A stretch of 64,000 nucleotides of DNA from Lunularia cruciata (GCA_948567375.1 OX419755.1:20403001-20467000); one strand, 5' to 3'. Positions 53,005 through 62,951 are shown, counted from the stretch's first letter. Translations and numbers: made by a program. The notes: a model not told the origin generated them from the sequence alone.

Positions 53005-54281
53005 GTGGTGGTGTTGCTTGTTGGATTTGTGGTGGACCTCACCATCAAAAAGAGTATACTTAGGGTAGTGGACCTGAGACCTTGGGTGCATCACAGCCAG
53101 CATAGAGGCAATGTGAGCATTGCCATAGATTTGGTCACACTAGTGACTGATGTTTTGACCTACCTTTGGAGTTACGGAGTGGTAGGGCTGCTATGGCAGG
53201 TAGCAGGGAAGCTCCAGGTCATGGAGTGCAAGGTGGTAGTAGAGGATCTACACCTAGTACCTACCCTCACTTCTGATACAATTATAGCTACTCGGATTGA
53301 GCAGTTTGAGCAAAGATTGGCTAGTATGGCTATCGCTCAGAGGAGAATAGATTCTGGTGCTGAGGCTTCCACCTCATATGTTGGTGATAGAGATGCTTTG
53401 GACTTCATGTGCGGAGCAGCACAAATAGATGCATCTGCAATAGTGACTAGGAGTGCAAAATGTGCTCTAGAGCCTAGAGGAGCATTAGTGGAGTTGGACC
53501 CACAGAGAAGAGAGGTTGGAAGACAGGTCAGACTTCCCCAGTCTTTCACACTATCTGAGGAATTACAAACAACATCCATGGCTCCCAGATGTCCCAATGC
53601 ACATGTGGTAGGTGGTGATGGAGCTCATGATGGACTACCTGCTAGTCAGCCACCTACTACTACACAGACTAAGCCTAGCATGATGTTGGGGGCGGCTCAG
53701 CTGATTATGCGGTGTCCTTTGTTTTTGGCCAGTGACATGTTTACATTGGGAGTTGACCCAGCCCTAATGTTCTGGTTGGCTGCCACGTTGTGTGAGAGTA
53801 GTGATGATGCGGTTCTTGCTACTAGAGTAGAGGTGCTTGGTAGTGGAGCTAACTTGGTTGAGGAGCACGGGATCTATTCAACGACCAATGGTTTATGGCA
53901 GGCATCAACAACTAGACTAGAGGAGTTGCTAGCTAGACCGGTCTTTGAGAGAGCGCGGTTCACACCTGGTGTTGTCATATTGGATAACCAAAGGGGGATT
54001 TTTTGTTTGGTGGGACCTTCAAGGAAGGTCTATACACCACAGAGAGTCTTGTTAGAATCTGGTGCACAGCCTTTTATGTTGGGGAAGGCTACAGTTGTCG
54101 GTCTAGAGTTTCGAAAGACCAATGTGGAGAGGTGTCCATTTCAGATCCAGACATCTCTAGGTGGTGGTTTGACACAATACATCACACGTGGAGAGCTTGT
54201 TGTCCAGGTTCAGCCTAGTTATCCAACTAATAGCTTGGTGGTGAGAGCTCAAGCTATTGCAATAATAGCTAAGTCATATGA
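53005..54281 (+). pseudogene. zinc-knuckle to protease region of the older element, cut by the younger insertion
   Basis: Two CCHC-like knuckles can be read near 53025 (CWICGGPHH) and 53120 (CEHCHRFGHTSD), but in frames other than the long one. The main frame is open from 53005 to the insertion point. Its C-terminal half resembles a retroviral-type protease fold entry, VLLESGAQPFMLGKA, where relatives usually have Asp in place of the Glu, followed by PFQIQTSLGGG. The frame runs straight into the chromovirus LTR at 54282, and the reading resumes at 59954 with DVLIGAVLCPMGFSFDYW. Confidence 0.7.
54277..54281. other. left target-site duplication (TATGA) of the chromovirus
   Basis: TATGA precedes the TGTAAAAG end of the LTR and is repeated immediately after the other LTR at 59954-59958. 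Confidence 0.92.
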
Positions 54282-54385
54282 TGTAAAAGACTGAAACCGA
54301 GGAGAGAAATAGGAGAATGGAAACTCACATTGGGACACTTGAATGAGGGAAAACTCCGAATGCCTAGCATGAGCTTTGGCCTTGG

Positions 54386-54393
54386 TATTTATA
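54386..54393 (-). promoter_or_regulatory. TATA box in the 3' LTR
   Basis: TATAAATA on the minus strand, downstream of the heat-shock-element-like array. The corresponding positions in the 5' LTR read TACAAATA. Confidence 0.6.
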
Positions 54394-54424
54394 GGTAGCA
54401 TACAAGACCTTTAAAGCTTCTCAA

Positions 54425-54620
54425 GAAGCTTCCTTGAGCCGCTTTCTTGGAGTGCAAGTCAAGTTAACTAGGAAGCTTCTCAAGAAGCTTCCTTCTAGAA
54501 GCCGCCTACTTGGCGTGCAAGCTAAGCTAGTTAGAAGCTTCTAGAAGCTACCTGCTTAGGGCGCAAGTTAACTAGTTGGGAAGCTTCCTAAGAAGCTTCT
54601 TAGATGCTTCTAGAATATTC
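54425..54620 (-). promoter_or_regulatory. array of heat-shock-element-like motifs in the 3' LTR U3
   Basis: There are two perfect three-unit elements: GAAGCTTCTAGAA at 54534-54546 and TTCTAGAATATTC at 54608-54620. GAAnnTTC or TTCnnGAA pairs also lie at 54425-54432, 54472-54479, 54484-54491, 54493-54500, 54580-54587 and 54592-54599. They lie upstream of the TATA box in element orientation. The consensus for heat shock factor binding is alternating nGAAn units. Binding is inferred. Confidence 0.6.
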
Positions 54621-54624
54621 TAGG

Positions 54625-57600
54625 CTATTTTGGCTTATTCTCTACTTCGTAAGCCCGACTAACTTCGTCACTAAACTCCATATTGTTACATATTCCCCCG
54701 TCGCTAGTTGGTGACGTCCTCGTCGCCAGTGAAGCTTCAAATTCCTTGATGGCCATCTGTGCATTCTGGAGGTGAGAAAGAGGTTCCCATGTGGCATCAT
54801 GAAGGGGATACCCTTTCCAAAGGACCTTGTACTCCGTGTGTTGGCGACGGCCTCGTTGAATATGGCGACGTGCAAGGATACGATCAACTTTGTACTCCTC
54901 ATGAGCATTGATAGGGATAGGAAGAGGGGGAGGTTGGACTCGAGAGGAAAAGGAAGAAGGGTTAGGAACAAAGGGTTTTAACTTGGAAACATGAAAGACA
55001 GGATGGATACGCATGTGACAAGGTAAGGCAAGACGATAAGCAACAGGAGAGATAATATGGGTGATATCAAAGGGTCCTATCCAATTAGGAGCAAGTTTAC
55101 GAACTTGGGTATCAAGTGGGAGAGGGAGGTTACTAGAGGATAGCATGACTTTATCACCAACTTCAAAGGTGAGATCACGACGATGATGGTCTGCATATTG
55201 TTTTTGGCAATTCTGAGCAACAAGGAGGTGAGACTTGGCTTGTTGGAGAGAGCGGGATATAGTGGTCAAGAATGTAGAAGTATGAGGAACCTGAGAGGGA
55301 GGAGGAGCAAGAAGAGAATCTGGAACAAGCGGATCTTGGCCAAAATTGAGAAAGAAGGGAGAAAATCTAGTGCTTGCCTATTTGGAGTTGTTGTAAGCAA
55401 ATTCTGCAGCTGCAAGACATTCATCCCAGTTGGTATGGTGGACATTGACAAAGGCCCGCAACATATCCTCCAATGTACGATTGGCGCGTTTAGTTTGTCC
55501 ATCAGTTTGAGGATGATAGGCCGTGGACAAAGCAAGCTTGGTGCCGAGTATCTGAAAGAGTGCTTGCCAAAACTTCCTGGTGAAGCGAGGATCATGGTCG
55601 GAGATGAGTACGCGTGGCATGCCATGATGCTTGAAGACATTGTCAAAGTAGATTTGTGCTAAGGTTGGAGCATCCACGGTATCACAAGTTGGTGCCAAGT
55701 GGATTTGCTTACTAAGCTTATCCACAAACACCACGATGGCGGTGTGTCCTTGTTTTGTCTTTGGCAAGGATGTGATGAGATCCAAGCTCACATGCTCCCA
55801 ACGAGCGGATGGAATGGCGAGTGGTTGAAGGAGTCCACTCGGCTTCTGGTTGCTGGCCTTGTTCCGTTGGCAACTCTCACATGATCGGACGAAGTCTCGA
55901 ACATCTCATGTCATGTTGGGCCACCACCATTGGCGTTGGAGGGTGCCCAAGGTCTTGTCCACTCCCATGTGACCAGCTATTGGTAAATCATGGGCTTCTT
56001 GAAGGCGCACAAGTCGAAGATCACCTTTGGCTGGAACATAGATCTGGTCTGCATGGAATAAAAGGCCTTCCTTGAAGGAGAAGGTGTTGTACTCCTTGTC
56101 GCATGCTGTCAGACGACCGTGTACCATTTGGAAGAAGGGATCTTGTCGTAGAGCTGATTGAAACTCATTGTGGACCTTAGGGTCAATGGACACCGTTGTA
56201 ATTGCCGCCGTGATGAAAGGAAGATCCTTCAAGTCAGGTCGTCGTGATAGAGCATTGGGAATGACATGGAACCGACCTGGTTTGTACTCAAGTTTGATGT
56301 CAAACAATTGGAGTTGCTCTTCCCATCGATGATGCCGGCTCTTCATGTGCTCCAAGTGTAAGGTCTGCAACAATGGCTTGTGATCAGTTCGCATGATCAC
56401 TTGTTTCCCCAAGAGATAATGCCTCCATACCTTGGTGGCATACCATTGCAAGTTGTTCCCGATCTCGAGCAGAGTAATTTCTTTCCGCTGTATTTAGTCG
56501 GCGAGACACAAAGGCAATTGGATGTAGTCCATCTGGAAATTCTTGTTGCAACACAGCTCCAATTGCAAAGTTAGAAGCATCAAAATCAACCACACAAGGT
56601 AGTTGAGGATCATATGGTTGAAGAATAGGTCTTGAAGACACCATATGCTTTAACTTCTGGAATGCTTCTTCATGCTTGGTGGTCCACTGGAAGCTCGAGT
56701 TCTTTCCCAAGAGGTCAGTCAATGGTGCAGCCACGTGAGCATAATAGTGGATGAACCGTCGGTAAAAACTGGCCAGTCCATTGAATGCTCGTACTTCTGT
56801 AGCATCCTTCGGGGTAGGCCAATCAGTAATGGCCTTGATCTTCTCTTCTTCCATCTTGATCCCCTCTGATGAGATCTTATGACCCAAGAAGGTAACCTCC
56901 TTCTGCCAAAAAGCACACTTTGACTTCTTGCAGTAAAATTTCCATTGTCGTAGTCGTCTTAGGACTTCTCGCACGTGATTCACATGTTCTGCCTCTGTCC
57001 TGCTATAGATTAAGATATCATCTAAGAACACCACCACGGACCGATCCAATAGTCCCTCCAACACTCGATGCATCTGATCCATGAAGACTGCTGGAGCATT
57101 AGTGAGTCCGAAAGGTAGAACTCTCCACTCAAAATGTCCATACCTTGTGCGAAAAGCAGTCTTTTGCACGTCCTCTCCTTCAATAGGAATTTGCCAATAG
57201 CCGCTACAAAGATCCAGCTTGGAAAAGTAGCGTGCTCCACTTAGTTGATCAAGCAGGTCATCAATCCGAGGCAAGGGATATGCATTCTTCACGGTTTGCA
57301 TATTGAGCCCACGGTAATCAATACAGAAACGAAGTCCTCCATCCTTCTTTGGAACAAATAGTACCAGTGCTCCCCACGGAGAGGTACTATGTCGTATGAA
57401 ATCCTTCTCCAACAACTCTGTAAGTGTTGTTCGCAACTCCTCCAACTCCTTTGGTGAGAGCCGATAGATTGGTCTACTCACTAGAGTACTCCCTGGCAAT
57501 AACTCGATCTTGAAGGGCATACCTTGATCGGAGGGTAATCCCTTTGGCAGATCATCCGGAAACACATCTGCAAACTCCTGAACTATCCGATCAACCATTG

Positions 57601-58329
57601 CTTGATGCGGCACTTGGCCCTCCTCAGATTGTTCTTGTGCAATCGGCTTGATCCACACCGCGAATACAGACTTATTGTCCTCCAAAGCTTGCTCTATGGC
57701 GGCTTCATTCCCAAACTTCCCTTCTAGGGACTCATCTCTCTTCCAAGCTTGCTCCATGGTTGCCTTCCTGGCAAACTTCCCATCTTGGGACTCATCTCCC
57801 TTCCAGATTTGCTCTATGGCTACCTTCTCGACAAACTTCCCATCTTGGGACTGACTATTCTTAGGTGTCTTACTCAGAGGTGCCAGACAACCTAATCGGA
57901 AATTCCTACCTTGGTGTTGTACTTGAATTTGGTGTCGGGTCCAATCAAATTGAACCTTATGACATTCAAGCCAAGGTAGACCTAGAATGATATCATAGTG
58001 TAGAGGTGCCACTACAAACCTCATACACTCCAAATACTCTTTCCCAATCTTGAAGGTAACGGGATGCAAGGTGCGGAATGCAGAACCCTTTCTACCATCC
58101 GCCATCATCAAACTACTTCCAATCACTGGCTTGATAGGAATACCCAATTCCTTTGCTACTTGCATAGACATGCAATTCTCTGAACTTCCAGAATCAACCA
58201 AAATTCTACAACCCCGATTAGATATCATACCTTGCAAGTGAAGCAAACTTGCATAGGTCGAGCCTTCAATCCCATTGGAACTAATCAAGCTCCTAGTAGG
58301 TGGCTCAAAATCTCCTACTGGGATTCCTC
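54625..58329 (-). pseudogene. pol polyprotein of the chromovirus (PR-RT-RH-IN-chromodomain), inactivated
   Basis: Read in the -1 frame relative to gag. Protease [12 protein letters not shown] lies near 58200. RT runs about 57560-56950 with [13 protein letters not shown] and the FLDDILIYS catalytic box near 57020. RNase H follows with [13 protein letters not shown] near 56570, then a frameshift near 56440. Integrase has the HHCC zinc finger (AGHMGVDKTL to CESCQ) broken by a TGA at 55906-55908 and the core SDHDPRF and GQTKRANRTLEDM, where relatives carry Glu in place of the Lys. A TAG at 55378-55380 follows NNSK. A chromodomain (YKVDRILARR, YKVLWKGYPLHDATWEP) precedes the terminal stop at 54625, about 66 bases inside the 3' LTR. 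The chromodomain is thought to guide integration to modified histone tails. Confidence 0.93.
54691..54704 (-). promoter_or_regulatory. polypurine tract
   Basis: The minus strand reads GCGACGGGGGAATA directly before the TG of the 3' LTR, the expected place of the plus-strand primer. Confidence 0.8.
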
Positions 58330-59214
58330 GTTTCCCGGATCATTCCGCTCCACAACCTCCACTTGGGCAACTTGTCGAGGTTGTCCACTCTTGAGTGGAC
58401 ATTCAGCAATGCAATGCCCCAACTGGCGACAATAAAAACAACCTCCATTTTGTCGTAATCTTTCTCTATCTGCTATGCCAAGTGGTCTTCGCTGGATAGC
58501 ATCAATTTCCATTGGTACAGGTTCTTCCACTCGTGGTACGGGTAGGTTTTGTGTAGGTCGAGGTCGAGACCAAGTTGTGGCAACTAAGGAATCAAAACGC
58601 TCAGCCAATTGCATGGCTTCTTCTACGTTCTGTGGCTCTCGCATGGTCACCTCCAATCTGGTTCGTGACTTCAATCCTCGCACAAATCGATCCAGAACTT
58701 CACCTTCTTGGATATCTAGAATTTGCATGATGATATTCTGAACTTGTGTGATGTAGCTTCTCACTGAGCCAATCTGCCTCAACTCCGCCAATTTATCTCG
58801 TGCAGCTCGGGTGGCATTTATAGTCTGAAATTGACCAAGTATTGCATCCTTGAATTCTGCTCATGTCAAAATCGGTGTAACAATTTGTCGTTCAGCTCTT
58901 TCTACTCGGAATCGCCACCAAAGTTTTGCCACACCATCCAACTGGCTAGAAGCCAAGAGAATTTGTTTCCGCTCGTCTTGAAGATTGGTGGCTTCAAAGT
59001 AACGTTCACAGTCAAACACAAAATTCTCCACTATGCCTGGAAGATTCTTGCCTTCAAACACCTTGGGTTTCGAAAATCGAATGCGATCTTCTCCATCTCG
59101 AACTGGCGCTCTGTCTATCTGTTCTCGTTGTTGCTGGTCTCGTTCATCCAACAATCGAGTAAGATGCTCGATTTGTTGTTGCATTGCAAGGATAACATCC
59201 GGTATTGCCGCCAT
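58315..59214 (-). pseudogene. gag of the chromovirus, with one premature stop
   Basis: ATG at 59214 begins MAAIPDVILAMQQQIEHLTR; the frame is 300 codons including its own stop. A capsid-type region follows (KVFEGKNLPGIVENFVFDCE, then KLWWRF), interrupted by TGA at 58861-58863. It then resumes with AEF at the left, continues through KLAELRQIGSVRSYI and a CCHC knuckle (CFYCRQLGHCIAEC, near 58410-58445), and ends at TAG 58315-58317. The interrupting TGA sits where relatives have Trp, a single G-to-A step. Confidence 0.9.
58330..58336 (-). promoter_or_regulatory. putative -1 ribosomal frameshift slippery site GGGAAAC
   Basis: On the minus strand the gag codons are CCG GGA AAC, so the heptamer is in the required X XXY YYZ phase. 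The pol frame is exactly -1 to gag and is open from just after this point. Ten bases downstream AGTAGG pairs with CCTACT across a 13-base loop. The gag stop lies within this stem. Confidence 0.55.
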
Positions 59215-59472
59215 CGCTACTACTCTATTCCACTACTCTCAATTTATCTAGTTGATTAACACATAGATACAACACGTCCATCATTCTCCATAAGTTACAA
59301 CTGGAAGTATCAAGGGTTCCTCTGACACGGTGATCATATGTAGAAAGTCCTGCCCAAAGCGTGAGGTGATGAATTGTGTGAAACGATGCTTTGGTAATAT
59401 CTGGACATGAAAGTCCCAATGGTTTGGCGGAAGTGGATTTGGTGGTCCATAAATTCCATCCATCCCATTCCT

Positions 59473-59484
59473 GCTTTGATACCA
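59473..59484 (-). promoter_or_regulatory. primer-binding site, tRNA-Met initiator type
   Basis: TGGTATCAAAGC on the minus strand, one base after the 5' LTR. It matches the usual plant LTR element site TGGTATCAGAGC except at one base. Confidence 0.85.
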
Positions 59485-59485
59485 A

Positions 59486-59953
59486 TGTAAAAGACTGAAA
59501 CCGAGGAGAGAAATAGGAGAATGGAAACTCACATTGGGACACTTGAATGAGGGAAAACTCCGAATGCCTAGCATGAGCTTTGGCCTTGGTATTTGTAGGT
59601 AGCATACAAGACCTTTAAAGCTTCTCAAGAAGCTTCCTTGAGCCGCTTTCTTGGAGTGCAAGTCAAGTTAACTAGGAAGCTTCTCAAGAAGCTTCCTTGA
59701 GCCGCTTTCTTGGAGTGCAAGTCAAGTTAACTAGGAAGCTTCTCAAGAAGCTTCCTTCTAGAAGCCGCCTACTTGGCGTGCAAGCTAAGCTAGTTAGAAG
59801 CTTCTAGAAGCTACCTGCTTAGGGCGCAAGTTAACTAGTTGGGAAGCTTCCTAAGAAGCTTCTTAGATGCTTCTAGAATATTCTAGGCTATTTTGGCTTA
59901 TTCTCTACTTCGTAAGCCCGACTAACTTCGTCACTAAACTCCATATTGTTACA
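59486..59953 (-). repeat. 5' LTR of the chromovirus (468 bp)
   Basis: Identical to the 3' LTR by eye except for one substitution at 59595, which changes the minus-strand TATAAATA to TACAAATA, and one extra copy of a 59-bp unit (AAGAAGCTTCCTTGAGCCGC...) near 59630-59750 that adds further GAAnnTTC motifs. Confidence 0.95.
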
Positions 59954-60445
59954 TATGATGTGCTAATTGGAGCAGTGTTATGCCCCATGGGATTCAGTTT
60001 TGACTATTGGGAGGAGACATCCTCCTATAGACCAAGTTGGTCGTCTGGTGAGGGATGAGTATATTGCCTACCAATATGCTTTAGTAGTGGTAGTGTTGGC
60101 TCACTACAGTCAGTGACCATGGCAACATCAGTTTTAGCTTTCAGTGGTGCAGTTACTTGGCCTGGTGACTTGTTGGAAAGGAACACCCATGCAAAGGATA
60201 CTCCAGTACTAGAGGAGATTTCTCGGATTTGGAGTGCAAGTGGGATTGTTCCATCCACCTTGGATGTTCCATTGTGGAGTTTAGAGGAGGCATTGTAGCA
60301 ACATGCAGATCAGTTGGTGCAGCTGGCTTGGAGTGGAGCCTTCCTACTATCAGGAGATGAGTGTGAGGATGAGCTTTGAGAGTCAATTACTTTGACACCT
60401 TTGGATACTACACTCATTGCTGGGTAGTATCCAGTAGAGGAGATA
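59954..60445 (+). pseudogene. resumed protease/linker region of the older element
   Basis: Starts with the second TATGA copy and continues the split frame with GAVLCPMGFSFDYWEE and SSYRPSWSSGEG, a motif I associate with the end of the protease region in this element type. It is followed by frame-broken linker up to the methyltransferase-like domain. Confidence 0.6.
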
Positions 60446-61378
60446 TGTCCATTGGAGTTTTTTGGTGGGATTAGCACCGGACTAGTTGCGGTATTACAGG
60501 CAGGTATACAAGTACAGAGATACTTGTATGTAGAGAGATAAGACTACTAGGCAAGTCTCTTTACATCATATGGCACACTTGGCCTATCGATATTTGGAGT
60601 TATTACCGATGTCAACTAGCAAAGGTTACCAAAAGACCCTACTAGCAAACATTTCCTTACCGGGTGCGCATGATCTAGAGAGACATAGGCCTATTCACTT
60701 GGTGATTTCTAGATGGCCATGTAAGAGACATACACATGCTAGTAAAGGTTTGGGTCTTCAGGATCCTCGTACTGGTATGTTTTGGGAGATGTTACAAATA
60801 CTATGACATCTCCAAGTTCATCAATCCGTTTCTCTAGCTTACCTTTTGGAGAAAGTTCCTTTGATGGGTGATTCTTGCACCAGAGTAGTGGTGACTACAA
60901 ATCGGGTCCATTTTTGGATGGGACCTGCTGTATTGTTAGATGCAACTAGAGTGGGATCACGGGCTCATCATCTTTGTCTTTGGTGGATGAACCTCGTACC
61001 CAAAGAGATTCTACAATGTGCTTATGATGGGATTCAACAACTTGATTATATCCTTGTTGATGATATCTTAGATGTTGGGCGTCAATCTTAGATAGTGGTA
61101 GTGGTTGATAGGTCACTTATGGTAGTGGTGAACCTAGTTGGACAGCCTAGAGCCACATTTCCCACTCTCATGCTTTTTGAGAAGGAGGACTTGGACTTGT
61201 TTGGGACTCACAATTATAGTAGTTAGTGGAGCACAATGCTGATGAGAGAGAACGGGTGATGGGTTTTTGCACCGGTATTATTGCTGTTCCAGCAATGTCA
61301 GAGGCATCTAGGCGTGAGGTGTTAGGTCAAGCTATGGACCTGAATTTTTTGACTTGGATTGTAAGCCTTGGCTTGGCA
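60446..61378 (+). pseudogene. cytosine-5 DNA methyltransferase-like domain (DNMT3 type) inside the older Ty3/gypsy element
   Basis: Motifs occur in the order of DNMT3-type enzymes. Motif I: FFGGISTGLVAVLQAGIQV, from 60458. Then YLYVE and, after a +1 change of frame near 60535, DKTTRQVSLHHM and YLELLP. Motif IV: HLVISRWPCKRHTHASKGLG, with the catalytic-type Cys codon at 60720-60722. Motif VI: LLEKVPLMG near 60845 (family ENV). Motif VIII: VGSRAHHLCLWWMN near 60950. Motif IX: RATFPTLM near 61150. Motif X: ERERVMGF and SEASRREVLGQAMDLN, 61245-61350. The enzymes methylate carbon 5 of cytosine in DNA using S-adenosylmethionine. At least three stops or frame changes make this copy inactive. It lies between protease and RT in the same orientation as the element's other domains. 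Confidence 0.8.
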
Positions 61379-61839
61379 GAGCAACATAGGATGCACTTGA
61401 TATGCAACACAAGTCAGACACTTGTGAGCCCTATGCCTATCAAGACAATTTAGGCACATGTTAGGGGCAATTTACCAAGTGGGCATGGTATTCTTGGGAC
61501 ATAGCTAGTAGCTACTAGAGAGAGTGGTCTACTTGGAGTCCATCCAGGTGAGCGTGGGCTACTTGGATTACACCCTTGGTCCACTTGGGATGCAGCTAGA
61601 GGACGTGTGGAGCTTGTAGCCAGAGTGGAGGGAGTTTTTCACACAGAGGTTGGGACCTCTAGTGGTCGGAAGCATGACACTATTGCTCACAAGGGCCTAG
61701 TGTAGTAGCCAGTCAATACGTCTTCCACTCCTACTACAATTACAGAGGATACTTGGGAGCGAGATCTTGGACCCAAGCTTACTGGAGAGGAAAGATGGAG
61801 GGTTTGGAGGTTCTTGAGAAGCCACACGAGTTGTTTTGC
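61379..61839 (+). other. linker between methyltransferase-like domain and RT, degenerate
   Basis: Short open stretches such as RGLLGLHPWSTWDAARG continue the element's sense strand with several stops. No domain was recognised. Confidence 0.4.
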
Positions 61840-62567
61840 CTGTTGTATGAAGGATTTGGGTGCTTTGAAGGGACCTGGTATACAGATTGAGCTAACTAGC
61901 AATACACCAATTTTCCGATGTCCTTATCGATATAGTGAGATGGAGAGGACATTGATTTAGAGCCAGAGTAGTGACCTTTTTGAGGCTAGTTTGGTGGAGA
62001 TTTCACATGGAGAGTATGCATCAACAACAATGATAGCAGCCAAGAAGGATATGCATGGCAACTACACAGATAGGCGGATGTATGGAGATTACCGTCCTAT
62101 CAACCGACAAACCAAGGTTGATCGGTATGCCATGCCTACAACGGAGGAGATTTTTGATGCAATTGGGCATGCAAAGATCTTTAGTACTTTGGATCTTTGA
62201 GCGGGATATCATCAATTGCTGATCAAGGAGGAGGATAAGTCCAAGACAACATTTTGGGCTATTGATCCTCATGGCAAGGATGTGTTATATCAGTGGAGAT
62301 TCTTACCATTTGAGTTAAAGAACGCTCTTGTTGAGTTCCAAAGGGTCATGGAAATGATCCTAGCTGGATTGGATTTTGCTTGGTGCTATATTGATGACAT
62401 TTTGGTCTATAGCACTATTGTGGAGGAGCATGAGAGACAGTTGTTGGAGGTGTTTGAGAGGTTGAGATCTCATGGACTCAAATTACATCCTGGGAAGTGT
62501 AGGTTCTTCCATGAGCAGGTTGAGTATTTGGGTCACACTATCTACCTTGGAGGACTTGGTGTTCAGC
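61840..62567 (+). pseudogene. reverse transcriptase of the older element, cut by a solo LTR
   Basis: Recognisable blocks: EISHGEYASTTMIAAKKD, MYGDYRPINRQTKVDRYAMP, KIFSTLDL then a TGA at 62198-62200 and AGYHQL, the WRFLPFELKNALVEFQRVM block, and the YIDD catalytic box at 62387-62398, followed by KLHPGKCRFFHEQVEYLGH. The homology stops at the solo LTR and continues beyond it. Confidence 0.9.
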
Positions 62568-62579
62568 TGTAATACCAAG

Positions 62580-62890
62580 GGTTAGCCATATGATCTAGAT
62601 GTGAAATTCGGTTTGGTAACATCTAGAATGATTTTATACATGATGGTCAAAATAGATCAAATAGAAGTATCACCAAAAGAGTACTTCTACAAATAGGGCA
62701 GAAACCGAAATAGACTTGAGAACCTTAGAACCAATAGCTAGACATATGATTTAAAGGTGAGAATTGGTTTGGTAACATCTAGAAGGATGTTACACATGAT
62801 GGACTAAACAGATCAGAAAGAGGTATCACCAAAAGGGGACTTCTACTAATAGAGTAGGAACCGAAATATGCCTGAAATCTTTGAAGGCAA
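62580..62890. repeat. 156-bp tandem duplication inside the solo LTR
   Basis: The block around CATATGAT at 62587 recurs at 62743. Shared words include TTTGGTAACATCTAGAA and GTATCACCAAAAG. The copies have diverged clearly. Confidence 0.8.
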
Positions 62891-62937
62891 TTTCGGAGGC
62901 CTAAACGGATGAATTAGGCCTTGAAAATGTGTATATT

Positions 62938-62951
62938 CCCCCCCCCCCCCC
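62938..62951. repeat. poly-C run
   Basis: Fourteen consecutive C bases within the solo LTR. Confidence 0.95.

Larger units (their letters stand above)
54282..54690 (-). repeat. 3' LTR of the chromovirus (409 bp)
   Basis: The plus strand begins TGTAAAAGACTG and ends ATTGTTACA, so both strands start TG and end CA. It has a single copy of the 59-bp unit, a TATAAATA box on the minus strand at 54386-54393, and many GAAnnTTC motifs between 54425 and 54620. The pol reading frame ends inside it at 54625. Confidence 0.95.
54282..59953 (-). mobile_element. young Ty3/gypsy chromovirus, full length with LTRs, coding region inactivated
   Basis: A 5672-bp element read on the minus strand: 5' LTR 59486-59953, primer-binding site 59473-59484, gag 59214-58315, pol 58329-54625 with protease, RT, RNase H, integrase and chromodomain in that order, polypurine tract 54691-54704, 3' LTR 54282-54690. 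The TATGA duplication and near-identical LTRs show a recent insertion into the protease region of the older element. The element is defective: gag has an in-frame TGA, RNase H a frameshift, integrase two stops and a Lys at the expected catalytic Glu position. Confidence 0.95.

Noticed and set aside
53005-54294. 430-codon open frame as a host gene
   Set aside because: It is part of the older Ty3/gypsy element (zinc knuckle to protease) and its last codons lie in the LTR of the inserted chromovirus.
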